64,000 nt of DNA from Gemmatimonadota bacterium (GTDB taxonomy: Bacteria > Gemmatimonadota > Gemmatimonadetes > Gemmatimonadales > GWC2-71-9). A model generated the notes under the pieces. It was not told the DNA's origin, made no database searches, and was given only the letters and a program-made list of their open reading frames with translations. This document shows, piece by piece, positions 24,025-32,933 of this stretch. Each line of letters starts with the position of its first letter. Position 1 is the stretch's first letter. The stretch is from the NCBI GenBank assembly GCA_029863245.1, contig JAOTVV010000003.1:175359-239358 (forward strand). Direction: 5' to 3'. The translations under genes and the position numbers were made by a program.

Positions 24025-25853
24025 CGCGGCTTCGCGTCGGCGTCCTGGGCCGCCGCTCCCTCCGAGACTTGCAGGAGCTGATTTGCGGCCGGACGCAGCA
24101 CGATCTGGTGGAGTCCGCTGGGCCATCGGATCTCCAGCGTGTCCGCCGATGTCAGCGTGCCGAGGCCGAAATGCTGAATGAGACTGTTTTGCGACAGGTA
24201 GGGGCTCTGAGTACCCACCTCACGGACCTGGACCGTCCCGCCGGCAACGAGGCGCAGTCTCGCACCAACGGCCGATCGGTTACTCCGCCTTCCAGCGAGC
24301 TTCACCAACAGCCACCCATGGCGATTGCCACCTTCGTTGCGCAACAAGACGCCAGGCCCGCCGTTATTCACCACAAAGACGTCGACGTCCCCGTCGTTGT
24401 CATAGTCTCCGAACGCTGCGCCTCGACCCACGTATGCCTGTTCGAAGTACTCACCACTCACCGAAGACACATCGTAGAACCCGTCGTCTGCCCCGCGATT
24501 CCAGAACACTTTGTCGGTCATCGGTACGAGGAGTCGTGGATCGTCGTCCTCCTGCAGTGTGCTCCCGTTGACGACGAAGAGATCCAGGCGGCCGTCGTTG
24601 TCGTAATCGATGAAGGACGTTCCCCATCCGATGAAGGGCAGTGCAACTTGCCCCAGTCCGTATCGGTCTGCCACGTCTATGAACTGCAGGGGCAGGGAAG
24701 TGTCGGATCCGAGAGCACGCAACTCCGACCGAAGGTTACTGTACAGCGCATTCTCCTGTGCGATCCAGTGCGTGACGAACATGTCCACGTCCTCGTCCCC
24801 ATCCCAGTCGCCGATCGCGATCCCCATGGCGCCGCGGTAGTCGGCGACCCGAGCGGCCAGACTGATGTCCCTGAACGTTCCATCGCGCTGGTTCCAGTAC
24901 AGCGCGTTGTCGGAAACGTCGTTCGCGACATAGAGATCGGGCCAGCCGTCATCGTCGAAGTCGGCCCACACGGCGCCGAGACTTCGCCCCGTTTCGCCCG
25001 ACACACCGGCCTGCGCCGCCATTTCACTGAAGGTCCCGTCCCGGTTGTTGCGATACAGGAGGTTCCGTTCTGGCTCGAACGACGACGGATTGATGCTGGC
25101 GGGCTGCTCGACGTCGTACTGCAGCGAACTTGTTTGGTCAGCCAGATATCGATACTTGACGTATCCCGTCACGTAGAGGTCGAGGAAGCCGTCTCGATCG
25201 TAGTCGCCCCAGCACACCCCTGCCCAGAACCCAGGGCTCCCGCCGAGACCTGCCTCCAAGGTTCTGTCGGCGAACGTGCCGTCCCCGTTGTTGTGATACA
25301 GCACGTTGTCGCCGTAGGCCGACACGACGAGATCGAGCCAGCCGTCGTTGTCGTAGTCTCCCCACGCCACCCCCATTCCCCATCCGCGGAACTGAACGCC
25401 GGCCTCCGCACTGACGTCGCGGAAGGTCCCGTCGCCGGCGTTGCGATACAACGCTGCATGTGCCGGAGACCGCGCCGTATCTTGCGTCTCAGCGGACGTC
25501 AGCGGTCCCACCTCGTTGACGACATAGAGGTCCAACCAGCCGTCGTTATCGAAGTCACCCCAAGCCGCGCCGGATCCCATGTCTTCTGGCAGCTGTGACG
25601 ACCGGTGTCCGGTGAAGTGCTGGAAGGCGATCCCTGCTTCTTGGGTCACGTTCACGAACGTGACGCGCGGGTGATCCCCCGGGACCGACCGGTCGAGGTC
25701 GGCTTTCAACCCTGCAACTCGCTCGCCCGGTCGGTAGGTGGGTTCCGGCCTCGACGACAGCCACACCGCGACGACTGCTGCGGCGACGAAGAGTGCCCCG
25801 AGGGCCGCGGTCAGGAGCAGGAGCCTTCGACGTCGTGGCATCCGTGCCGGCAT
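24021..25853 (-). CDS. ASPIC/UnbV FG-GAP repeat protein, exported
   Basis: A 610-residue protein with an N-terminal membrane anchor or signal (LLLLTAALGALFVAAAVVAVWL). Several FG-GAP blades carry calcium-type loops (DFDNDGWLD, DYDNDGWLD, DYDRDGFLD, DFDDDGWPD, DWDGDEDVD, DYDNDGRLD, DYDNDGDVD). The C-terminal ASPIC/UnbV domain reads NRSAVGARLRL, LEIRWPSG. It starts 2 nt after the cytochrome gene stop and overlaps the TPR gene by 4 nt. Gene order suggests that it works with the cytochrome, but no enzyme activity can be read from the sequence. Confidence 0.88.
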   Translation of the reverse strand: MPARMPRRRRLLLLTAALGALFVAAAVVAVWLSSRPEPTYRPGERVAGLKADLDRSVPGDHPRVTFVNVTQEAGIAFQHFTGHRSSQLPEDMGSGAAWGDFDNDGWLDLYVVNEVGPLTSAETQDTARSPAHAALYRNAGDGTFRDVSAEAGVQFRGWGMGVAWGDYDNDGWLDLVVSAYGDNVLYHNNGDGTFADRTLEAGLGGSPGFWAGVCWGDYDRDGFLDLYVTGYVKYRYLADQTSSLQYDVEQPASINPSSFEPERNLLYRNNRDGTFSEMAAQAGVSGETGRSLGAVWADFDDDGWPDLYVANDVSDNALYWNQRDGTFRDISLAARVADYRGAMGIAIGDWDGDEDVDMFVTHWIAQENALYSNLRSELRALGSDTSLPLQFIDVADRYGLGQVALPFIGWGTSFIDYDNDGRLDLFVVNGSTLQEDDDPRLLVPMTDKVFWNRGADDGFYDVSSVSGEYFEQAYVGRGAAFGDYDNDGDVDVFVVNNGGPGVLLRNEGGNRHGWLLVKLAGRRSNRSAVGARLRLVAGGTVQVREVGTQSPYLSQNSLIQHFGLGTLTSADTLEIRWPSGLHQIVLRPAANQLLQVSEGAAAQDADAKPR

Positions 25854-25855
25854 CG

Positions 25856-27955
25856 TTATGACGATTTCCGCGGCCTCACGACGATCGTCTTCTCGTCCTC
25901 CGACATCACGGTGACCGGGGCGGTCAGGTTGGCGTCCTCACCGAATAGGAAGTTCAGCAGAAACTGGTCTGCCTTTCTGTAGAGCAACTTCGCCGATACA
26001 TGCAGCGTTGTGGCTTGCTGGCCGGGTGCCTTGAATTCGGCGTCGGTGTCGAGGGGTGGTGGCGCGTCGCCCTCACGGCGCTGCGCAGGAACCGTCGTTG
26101 CGGGACACGAGAAGCCGAATTCCGCTCGGTCGGACGCTCCGGGAAACATGGAGCGGCGGTATCGCACTCCAACCATTTCCCAGAGATTGTGCCGGTCGAT
26201 CAGGTTACCGAACTGATCGACGGGTTCTGCTTTGAAGATGAAGGACCCGGGCTCAATGAAATGCCTCGCGTCTCGGCGCCCCGACTCAAAGACGATGTTG
26301 CCAGCCTGGTCCTTCACGGTGATCTCCACCCACGCTTGAATGATATCCAGCGGTCCTGTGGGGAAGTCGTGGCCGACCTTGTTGTTGGTGACGACGGCCT
26401 GAACCTTCACCTGCTCCCCCGGGGTCACCGAATCCGGGACGACAAGCTCCAGCGGAACGGCGGGGCCTGGGCGCCACTTGTCGGCAATCTCGGGGATTTC
26501 GATCTCACCCCGCAGCCACCGCTCCGTCAGATCCGCGTGCTCCTGCGCCCCTTCGAGTTCCAGAGCCAGCGGCATGAACTGGTTGGCCGCGAGAAATCGA
26601 TGGCTGCGGTGTTTGCTGTCACCCGCCGAACGATTGTAATCGAGCACGTCCCCACTGGAAGGGTCATGGGAATCGGTCAACGGCATGTGGCATTCGCGGC
26701 ACTCGACTGTTTGGCTCGGGTCGCCCGGCTCGTTCCACCTGCTGTTTTTCCAGTTGTCGTACTGGTTCTGGAGCTGCACCCATCCGACCTGGTTGATTTC
26801 CTCGTCGATGAACTGCTTGTGGCACGCTGCGCAGAACTCTGGGCTCTTGAACAGACGATGCTGGAGGCTCTTCACGTGATGGCGAGGATAGGCCCGGAGG
26901 AGAAAGTCTCTGAAGAACTGCGGCGTTTCTCCCTCGTCAAGCTCGAACATGTAACGCGTCGGTTGCGCAATAACGTAGTTCGCGTTCCCCTTGACGTCGG
27001 TTTCCTCGATTGCATGGCAAACGATGCAGGACACGCCTTCCTGATATCCGGCGAGGTTCGTGAGATCTTCAGTAAAGACGTTCTTGGTTCCGGAAAACAG
27101 CGAGATGGGATCATGACAGCCGCCGCAATAGCGGGTTGACTCGGCGCCGTTCTGTTCGGCCATCACTTTCTGTACCGACTGGAATGCCGCGTCCATCGCT
27201 GAGTAGCGGTGGGCACTGACCCGCCACTCTTTCACGATCTGCTCGTGACATCGTGCGGTTCCACAGGACTCCGAACCGCTCATGGATCGTGCATCGAACG
27301 CCATGGCTGTCTCGGTCCGCGCCAGGCTGGGTGCGAACGGCCGGTCCGGGCCATAGAGATAGCTGTAGTCCGCTGGGAACTCGTTCACCATCCTCGGCGG
27401 CTCATACCAGTACGCGACCAGCGCAACAGCCACGAAGAGTGTCGCCGCGATGAGCAGCGAGCCCAGGCCAAAGTGCTTTGTGGCTGCGAGCGCAGAATCG
27501 CCGTCGGCCACACGGGCGGCTCGCAGCTCCCGATTCACGAGGACGAGGATATGGGGAGCGACGGACACGATCAAGGCAAATGTGGCAACGATATGGATCA
27601 AGTCCCACGCGTAGCTGATACGGGTTGACCACAATGCCTGTACGGTCAGCACCAGGCCGGATATGATGGCGACGGCCGTTGCTACCATGGCGAAATAGCC
27701 GGTGAGCTTCACGTGCGACATGCGTAATGGTTGATAGAGGAGCCAGTGGCGAGTCTGATACCAGCCAAATGGCACCAGGAACACGAGCCCGATCGCGGTA
27801 TGGAGCAACACCATGACTTGGTTCGAGACCGAAAACGGGAGCAGGAAAATGGAAAGGCCCGTAAGCGTCTCGAAGAGCAGCAGGCCTGAGACCCACATGA
27901 GGAGCTTATGCTGCCATTCTTCGGATCTCGAACGATTGCGACGAGGCTGTTCCAT
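25856..27955 (-). CDS. Membrane b-type-like plus multihaem c-type cytochrome
   Basis: A 699-residue protein. The first 205 residues hold about five transmembrane helices with histidines (LMWVSGLLLFETLTGLSIFL, VMVLLHTAIGLVFLVPFGW, LIHIVATFALIVSVAPHILVLV), like the cytochrome b561 / formate dehydrogenase gamma type. The extracytoplasmic part has four CXXCH haem motifs (CGGCH, CIVCH, CAACH, CRECH) and an earlier CGTARCH (CX4CH) that could bind a fifth haem. It resembles the cytochrome c554-type multihaem family. The last 230 residues are a beta-rich domain without haem motifs (VTPGEQVKVQAVVTNNKVGHDFPTG). It leads a coupled three-gene operon. A role in electron transfer between the quinone pool and an outside partner is inferred. 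Confidence 0.88.
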   Translation of the reverse strand: MEQPRRNRSRSEEWQHKLLMWVSGLLLFETLTGLSIFLLPFSVSNQVMVLLHTAIGLVFLVPFGWYQTRHWLLYQPLRMSHVKLTGYFAMVATAVAIISGLVLTVQALWSTRISYAWDLIHIVATFALIVSVAPHILVLVNRELRAARVADGDSALAATKHFGLGSLLIAATLFVAVALVAYWYEPPRMVNEFPADYSYLYGPDRPFAPSLARTETAMAFDARSMSGSESCGTARCHEQIVKEWRVSAHRYSAMDAAFQSVQKVMAEQNGAESTRYCGGCHDPISLFSGTKNVFTEDLTNLAGYQEGVSCIVCHAIEETDVKGNANYVIAQPTRYMFELDEGETPQFFRDFLLRAYPRHHVKSLQHRLFKSPEFCAACHKQFIDEEINQVGWVQLQNQYDNWKNSRWNEPGDPSQTVECRECHMPLTDSHDPSSGDVLDYNRSAGDSKHRSHRFLAANQFMPLALELEGAQEHADLTERWLRGEIEIPEIADKWRPGPAVPLELVVPDSVTPGEQVKVQAVVTNNKVGHDFPTGPLDIIQAWVEITVKDQAGNIVFESGRRDARHFIEPGSFIFKAEPVDQFGNLIDRHNLWEMVGVRYRRSMFPGASDRAEFGFSCPATTVPAQRREGDAPPPLDTDAEFKAPGQQATTLHVSAKLLYRKADQFLLNFLFGEDANLTAPVTVMSEDEKTIVVRPRKSS

Positions 27956-28596
27956 TGGGTCACTCCATGCTTAAGAAAATGGTGCAACCGCGTAGCGTGT
28001 CGGAGCACATGCCGCACCCGACCTGCCCGCGTCAGTTTCAGGGCCTCATCGTAGAAAAACAGGTCGAGGAGTTCGGACGGAGCACGGGTGGAGCGTCGAC
28101 AGGCAGCTGCCCACCCCTCCCGACCGTCTGCGCGGTAAATGGTCCTATTGGCGGGACGCAGCGCGATCGCGCGCGTCGGGCCTCCCGTCACCTCCCACTC
28201 ACCGCAGCTTCCGCCGACGAGGCTAACTAATCTAAGGCAGGGGAACGGAAGGACGGAAGGTGGGGCGTGTGCCTTCAGCCGCTCGGCCACCCGTCCCTGC
28301 GAGGGTAAGAGGTTAAACGGAAGAAATACAGTGAGTTACGGCGAGAGGGTCAAGGCTCCCGGGCTGTGTGGTGGCGCATGGCTCAGTCGCCGGTCGGTCG
28401 ATCCGGAAGACCACGTCGGTACGGTGCTCCACACATCTGCGCGAGCTCCCACGCCTGACGTTGCGGGGCAGTTGCGCCGGTGCAATGGGTTCACTAATCT
28501 GCTACTGCTAGCAAATCTGATTGTGTTCACCGCGAGTAGGACGATTCCCCACTGGGACCTCCTCCCCGTCCTTACCCCGGTGCAGTGCCGGAAAGG
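27956..28596. other. Intergenic region between cytochrome operon and amylase remnant
   Basis: It should hold the minus-strand promoter of the cytochrome operon. The plus-strand ORF that starts at 28139 has no family resemblance before about 28597. I see no RNA gene or repeat. Confidence 0.4.
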
Positions 28597-29002
28597 GTAT
28601 CCCTCCATCCTGTCGAGCTACGCGTTCAACTGTCCGGTGGGGAACTCGATGGGCCCGCCGTCCGATGCCGATGGAAACGCCTACGATGTGACCTGCGCGA
28701 TGGTGGGATTCCGTCGCGCGGTGGTGGGGACCCAGATCCAGAACTGGTGGGACAACGGCGCGAATGTGATCGCGTTCTCGCGCGGCGACCGCGGTTTCGT
28801 TGCGCTCAATCTCGAAGGCACGACTGTGTCGGTGGATGCGGCCACCCCGCTTGCCCCGGGCACCTACTGCGACGCGCTCACGGGGGGCCTCGACGCCGGA
28901 GCCTGCGCGGGCCGGAGCGTGGTGGTCGACTCGGCGGGTCGCGTGCAGCTCGACCTCGCGGCCGGCAGGGCCGTCGCGATTCACGTGGGTACGCGCGTGT
29001 GA
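28597..29002 (+). pseudogene. Secreted alpha-amylase, C-terminal remnant with internal deletion
   Basis: The tail of ORF 28139-29002 matches actinobacterial/animal-type alpha-amylases (GH13_32 style): SILSSYAFN, GPPSDADGNAYDVTC, then directly MVGFRRAVVGTQIQNWWDNGANVIAFSRGDRGFVALN and LAPGTYCDALTGG. The catalytic barrel before it is absent. The usual stretch between DVTC and MVGFR is also missing. It ends 22 bp before the glucanotransferase start, so it probably once belonged to the same alpha-glucan locus. Confidence 0.75.
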
Positions 29003-29024
29003 TCCGGCCCGCGGTCCACCGCAC

Positions 29025-30938
29025 ATGAGAGAACTGAGAGCCCTCCGGTCCCTCGCCAAGGCGATGGGCGTCCACACCCGCTACACGGACGGTCTCGGCA
29101 GGCGCGTGAGGGTGACGCCCGAAACGCTGCTCCGCGTCTGCACTGCGCTCGGCGTCCCCGTGACGCGTCCCGCGGATGCCGCCGATGCATTGCGAGCCCA
29201 CCGCGCGGCCAAGAAGACCGGTGCCCTTGCGCCCGTCCTCGTCGCGTGGGACGGAGTGCTGCCTCCAGTCGCGATCTCCGGACGGGGTTCCGTCCAAGCA
29301 GAGATGCTGCGCGAAGACGGCACCGTCGCGCAGCTCGAGATCCACCGCAGGAAGCTGCGCCTGCCACACCCGCTTCCATTCGGCTACCACCGACTCACGG
29401 TGCACGCGTCCGGCGGTACCCAGACCTGCACGGTCATCGCCGCACCGGTCCAGGCGTTCCGTCGGCCAGGGGCACATCGGAGCTGGGGGGTGGGCTCGCA
29501 GCTCGCGGCGCTCCGCTCCGCGCGCAGCCGCTCCCTGGGCGACCTCCGGGATCTGGAGTCGGTGTGCCGCTGGGTGGGCGACCACGGCGGTGACCTGGTC
29601 ATGGTCCTCCCGGTGCATCCCACGTTCAACCCGGAGCCTCCGGAGCCCAGCCCGTACTCACCGGTAAGCCGCCTCTTCTGGTCTGAACTAATCCTCGACT
29701 TGGGTGATGCGCACCGGCCGACGGCGCCTCCCACCTCGCTCGACGTGACCCGGGCGGACGCCGAGGTCCGAGCGGCCATGGCGGGGCTCCCTGCGCCGGA
29801 CTCCGCCCAGCTGGATGACGAGCTGGTCCAATACGCGCGGTTCCGGGGTGCGCAGGTCCGGCTGGGCCGGAACTGGCGGGCGTGGCCCACAGCGGCGCAG
29901 GCCGGCACACTGGTGCCCGACCACATCGACGCGGAGGAAGAACGGTTTCACCTCGTCGCACAGACGCTGGTGCGCCGCCAACTCCACGACCTGCGCCAGC
30001 GCTTAGACGGCGATGGGATCCGCCTGGGGCTGGACCTGGCGGTAGGCGTCCACCCCGACGGCTACGATCCGTGGTCGCGACAAACCCTATTTGGCCAAGG
30101 GATGTCGGTGGGCGCCCCGCCAGACGGAGGCTTCCCGAGCGGACAGGATTGGGGCTTTGCCCCCGTGCTCCCCGAGGCGTCGCGTCGCGAGGGACACCGG
30201 TACCTGGCGGCGTCCATCGCCAACCAAACGGCGCTCTCGGGCGTGCTCCGCGTGGACCACATCATGGCCTGGACCCGCCTCTACTGGATCCCCCACGGGT
30301 TCGGGCTGCACGAAGGGACCTACGTCTCGTACCCCGCCGAAGAACTCTTCGCCATCCTCACGCTGGAGTCGAACCGACATCGGTGCGAGGTGGTGGGCGA
30401 GAACTTGGGCACCGTGCCTCCGGAGATCGACAAGGCGCTGCCGCGTCATCGGATCTGGGGGACGTATCTGGCGCAGTTCCAGGCATCAAAGGACCCGGAC
30501 GTGGCGCCACCCACCGCCGCCGACATGGCGCAGGTGGGCACGCACGACACACCCACCTTCGCGGGGTGGCTTGTTGGTGCGGATATCGACGAGCGGGTGC
30601 GGCACCGTCTGCTGGCGGAGGAGGCGGTCCCGAGCGTCCGCGAGGAACGATCGCGCGCCACCCAACGGCTCGCCGACATGCTGGACTGCAGCGTGGACGA
30701 GCCGCAGGTCTTTCTGGCCCAGTTGCTGGAATGGCTGGGACGGTCCGACAGCCCACTGGTGGTTCCCTGGCTCGAGGATCTTGTGCTCGAGGATCGTGGG
30801 GTGAACCTCCCTGGGACGCGGTCGTCGGAGCGCCCGAATTGGCAGCGTCCCATGCGGAAGCTCCTCGACGAGATCTTCGGTGACCCAGAGGTTGCCGCGC
30901 TCGTCCGTCGCCTCAACGACGCTCGAAACCCGGAGTGA
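29025..30938 (+). CDS. malQ: 4-alpha-glucanotransferase (amylomaltase, GH77)
   Basis: ATG 29025 gives 637 residues; the longer ORF from 28800 overlaps the amylase remnant. The enzyme moves alpha-1,4-glucan segments between malto-oligosaccharides. GH77 marks are LGLDLAVGVHPDGYD, the nucleophile region GVLRVDHIMAWTRLYWIP, the acid/base Glu in VVGENLGTVPPEI, and the third acid in VGTHDTPTFAGW. The N-terminal region of about 140 residues is the extension seen in many bacterial MalQ. There is no signal peptide, so it works in the cytoplasm on imported maltodextrins. The MFS transporter follows 175 bp later. Confidence 0.93.
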   Translation: MRELRALRSLAKAMGVHTRYTDGLGRRVRVTPETLLRVCTALGVPVTRPADAADALRAHRAAKKTGALAPVLVAWDGVLPPVAISGRGSVQAEMLREDGTVAQLEIHRRKLRLPHPLPFGYHRLTVHASGGTQTCTVIAAPVQAFRRPGAHRSWGVGSQLAALRSARSRSLGDLRDLESVCRWVGDHGGDLVMVLPVHPTFNPEPPEPSPYSPVSRLFWSELILDLGDAHRPTAPPTSLDVTRADAEVRAAMAGLPAPDSAQLDDELVQYARFRGAQVRLGRNWRAWPTAAQAGTLVPDHIDAEEERFHLVAQTLVRRQLHDLRQRLDGDGIRLGLDLAVGVHPDGYDPWSRQTLFGQGMSVGAPPDGGFPSGQDWGFAPVLPEASRREGHRYLAASIANQTALSGVLRVDHIMAWTRLYWIPHGFGLHEGTYVSYPAEELFAILTLESNRHRCEVVGENLGTVPPEIDKALPRHRIWGTYLAQFQASKDPDVAPPTAADMAQVGTHDTPTFAGWLVGADIDERVRHRLLAEEAVPSVREERSRATQRLADMLDCSVDEPQVFLAQLLEWLGRSDSPLVVPWLEDLVLEDRGVNLPGTRSSERPNWQRPMRKLLDEIFGDPEVAALVRRLNDARNPE

Positions 30939-31113
30939 GTATCGTCAGGGCCAGACGCTTCGCAAGCTGCGAGAACGCTATGGGCCGCGGGAGTTCCACA
31001 GGTCCACCCGCCGCAAAGCGGTTCGCGCCCCGCTGTTCTCTGTGCTCGCGTCGCGACTGGCTGGGAGCAGCCACTCCGCCGCCACTGATGTTGATCGAAG
31101 CTAGAGTCCAACA

Positions 31114-32688
31114 ATGAGACCAGGGTCCACTGTGGAATCACGCTCCGCCACTGCTCCCGCCCGACCCAAGCCGCGCCTGTCGTTCTGGGATGTCTGGAAC
31201 ATGAGCTTCGGATTCTTGGGCATTCAGTTCGGCTTCGCCCTGCAGAACGCCAACGTGAGTCGGATCTTCGAGACGCTGGGCGCCAGCGTGGAGAACATCC
31301 CCATTCTGTGGATCGCTGCCCCCGTGACCGGGCTGCTGGTACAGCCCGTCGTGGGCTACTTCAGCGACCGTACGTGGAATCGCCTGGGCCGCCGCCGACC
31401 CTACTTCCTCGGCGGCGCCATCCTCGCCTCGCTGGCCCTGGTCGCCATGCCGAACTCGCCCACCCTGTGGGTGGCGGCCGGCATGCTCTGGATCATGGAC
31501 GCCTCCATCAACATCTCCATGGAGCCGTTTCGCGCGTTCGTGGGAGACAACCTGCCGTCGGAGCAGCGCACCACCGGGTTCGCCATGCAGAGCTTCTTCA
31601 TCGGCACCGGTGCGGTGGTGGCATCCGCGCTCCCGTGGCTGCTCACCGAGCAGTTCGGCGTAAGTAACGAAGCGCCCCGGGGCGTGATCCCTGACTCGGT
31701 GCGCCTCTCCTTCTACCTCGGCGCCGTGGTGTTCTTCGTCGCGGTGCTGTGGACGGTCATCCGGTCGAAGGAGTACTCGCCCGAGGAGATGGCGTCCTTC
31801 GAAGACAACAAGGAGCGGGAGGGCCAGGCGAAGGATCTGCGGACAGCAGAGGAGTATGCGCAGAACGGTGCACGACAACTCCGCCTGGGATGGATCCTTC
31901 TCGCCGTGGGTGCGCTGTTCAGCGTGTGGCTGGCACGCGAGCAGCTCTATCAGGTCATGATTTTGTCGGCCGGGGTCGGGTTCGTCGGTGTGTTGCTCGT
32001 CGTCGGCGGGCTCATGCAGCGCGGCGGCAAGTACGACAACGGCTTCGTCACCATTCTGAACGACTTCCAGGACATGCCCCACACCATGAAGCAGCTGGCC
32101 TGGGTGCAGTTCTTCTCGTGGTTTGCACTCTTTGCCATGTGGATCTACACGACCGCGGCGGTGACCAGCCACATCTACGGTACCCATGACACAACGTCGG
32201 CGCTCTACAACGAAGGGGCCAACTGGGTAGGGGTCGCGTTCGGCGCCTACAACGGCGTTGCCGCCATGGTGGCGTTCGCCATTCCGGTCCTGGCGAAACG
32301 GACCAGCCGGAAGATCGCCCACGCCATCTGCCTGGTGTGTGGTGCGGCGGGGCTTCTCTCCATCTTCGCGATCTCGGAGCCTCGGTACCTGCTGGGCTCC
32401 ATGGTGGGTGTGGGGATTGCCTGGGCGAGCATCCTGTCGATGCCGTATGCAATCCTGACCGGGTCGCTGCCGCCCTCGAAGATGGGCTACTACATGGGTG
32501 TCTTCAACTTCTTCATTGTCATCCCGCAGATCGTCGCAGCGGCGATCCTGGGCTTCTTCGTGGGACGCTTCTTCGGCGGAGAGGCAATCTACGCCCTCCT
32601 CGTTGGCGGCGTGTCGCTCGTGCTCGCCGCGGCCCTGACGCTCTTCGTCGAGGACGCGGACGACGTGGCGGCGGCGGTGTCGGGTTGA
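31114..32688 (+). CDS. MFS/GPH-type sugar transporter, maltose/maltodextrin-like
   Basis: A 524-residue protein with about 12 transmembrane helices and a long cytoplasmic loop between helices 6 and 7. Motifs PVTGLLVQPVVGYFSDRTWNRLGRRRPY, WIMDASINISMEPFRAFVGDNLP and SMPYAILTGSLPPSKMGYYMGVFN resemble the SLC45 / bacterial maltose-sucrose proton symporter group. Its place between malQ and two GH13 enzymes supports maltose or maltodextrin as substrate. In the inferred pathway outer enzymes cut alpha-glucan, this carrier imports the product and MalQ processes it. Confidence 0.9.
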   Translation: MRPGSTVESRSATAPARPKPRLSFWDVWNMSFGFLGIQFGFALQNANVSRIFETLGASVENIPILWIAAPVTGLLVQPVVGYFSDRTWNRLGRRRPYFLGGAILASLALVAMPNSPTLWVAAGMLWIMDASINISMEPFRAFVGDNLPSEQRTTGFAMQSFFIGTGAVVASALPWLLTEQFGVSNEAPRGVIPDSVRLSFYLGAVVFFVAVLWTVIRSKEYSPEEMASFEDNKEREGQAKDLRTAEEYAQNGARQLRLGWILLAVGALFSVWLAREQLYQVMILSAGVGFVGVLLVVGGLMQRGGKYDNGFVTILNDFQDMPHTMKQLAWVQFFSWFALFAMWIYTTAAVTSHIYGTHDTTSALYNEGANWVGVAFGAYNGVAAMVAFAIPVLAKRTSRKIAHAICLVCGAAGLLSIFAISEPRYLLGSMVGVGIAWASILSMPYAILTGSLPPSKMGYYMGVFNFFIVIPQIVAAAILGFFVGRFFGGEAIYALLVGGVSLVLAAALTLFVEDADDVAAAVSG

Positions 32689-32933
32689 TGCGGACTGCCT
32701 TCCTGCACTCGGCGCAAGCCGAAGTCTTCCGTACGGCTGAGCGTAACGGTGGGCCCCCGTAGCGGGCGTCAGTGAGCAATGCCCCCTCTTGGGATGCGTG
32801 TTCGAGTACGCGAACTGCAGGCCGCGGAGGGGCCCGCGGGAACGCTCTGCCCCCATTGGCCGCCAAGACGACGGCGCCGTGCGGGAGCGGCGCGAGATGC
32901 CAGATGGGTTCACAGCGAAAGGGTGATTCGACT

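Noticed and set aside
24069-25598. Plus-strand ORF of 509 aa
   Set aside because: Shadow of the FG-GAP gene; its regular Val/Asp pattern is the complement of the repeat blades.
31138-32913. Minus-strand ORF of 591 aa
   Set aside because: Antisense of the MFS transporter; His/Arg-rich and without motifs.
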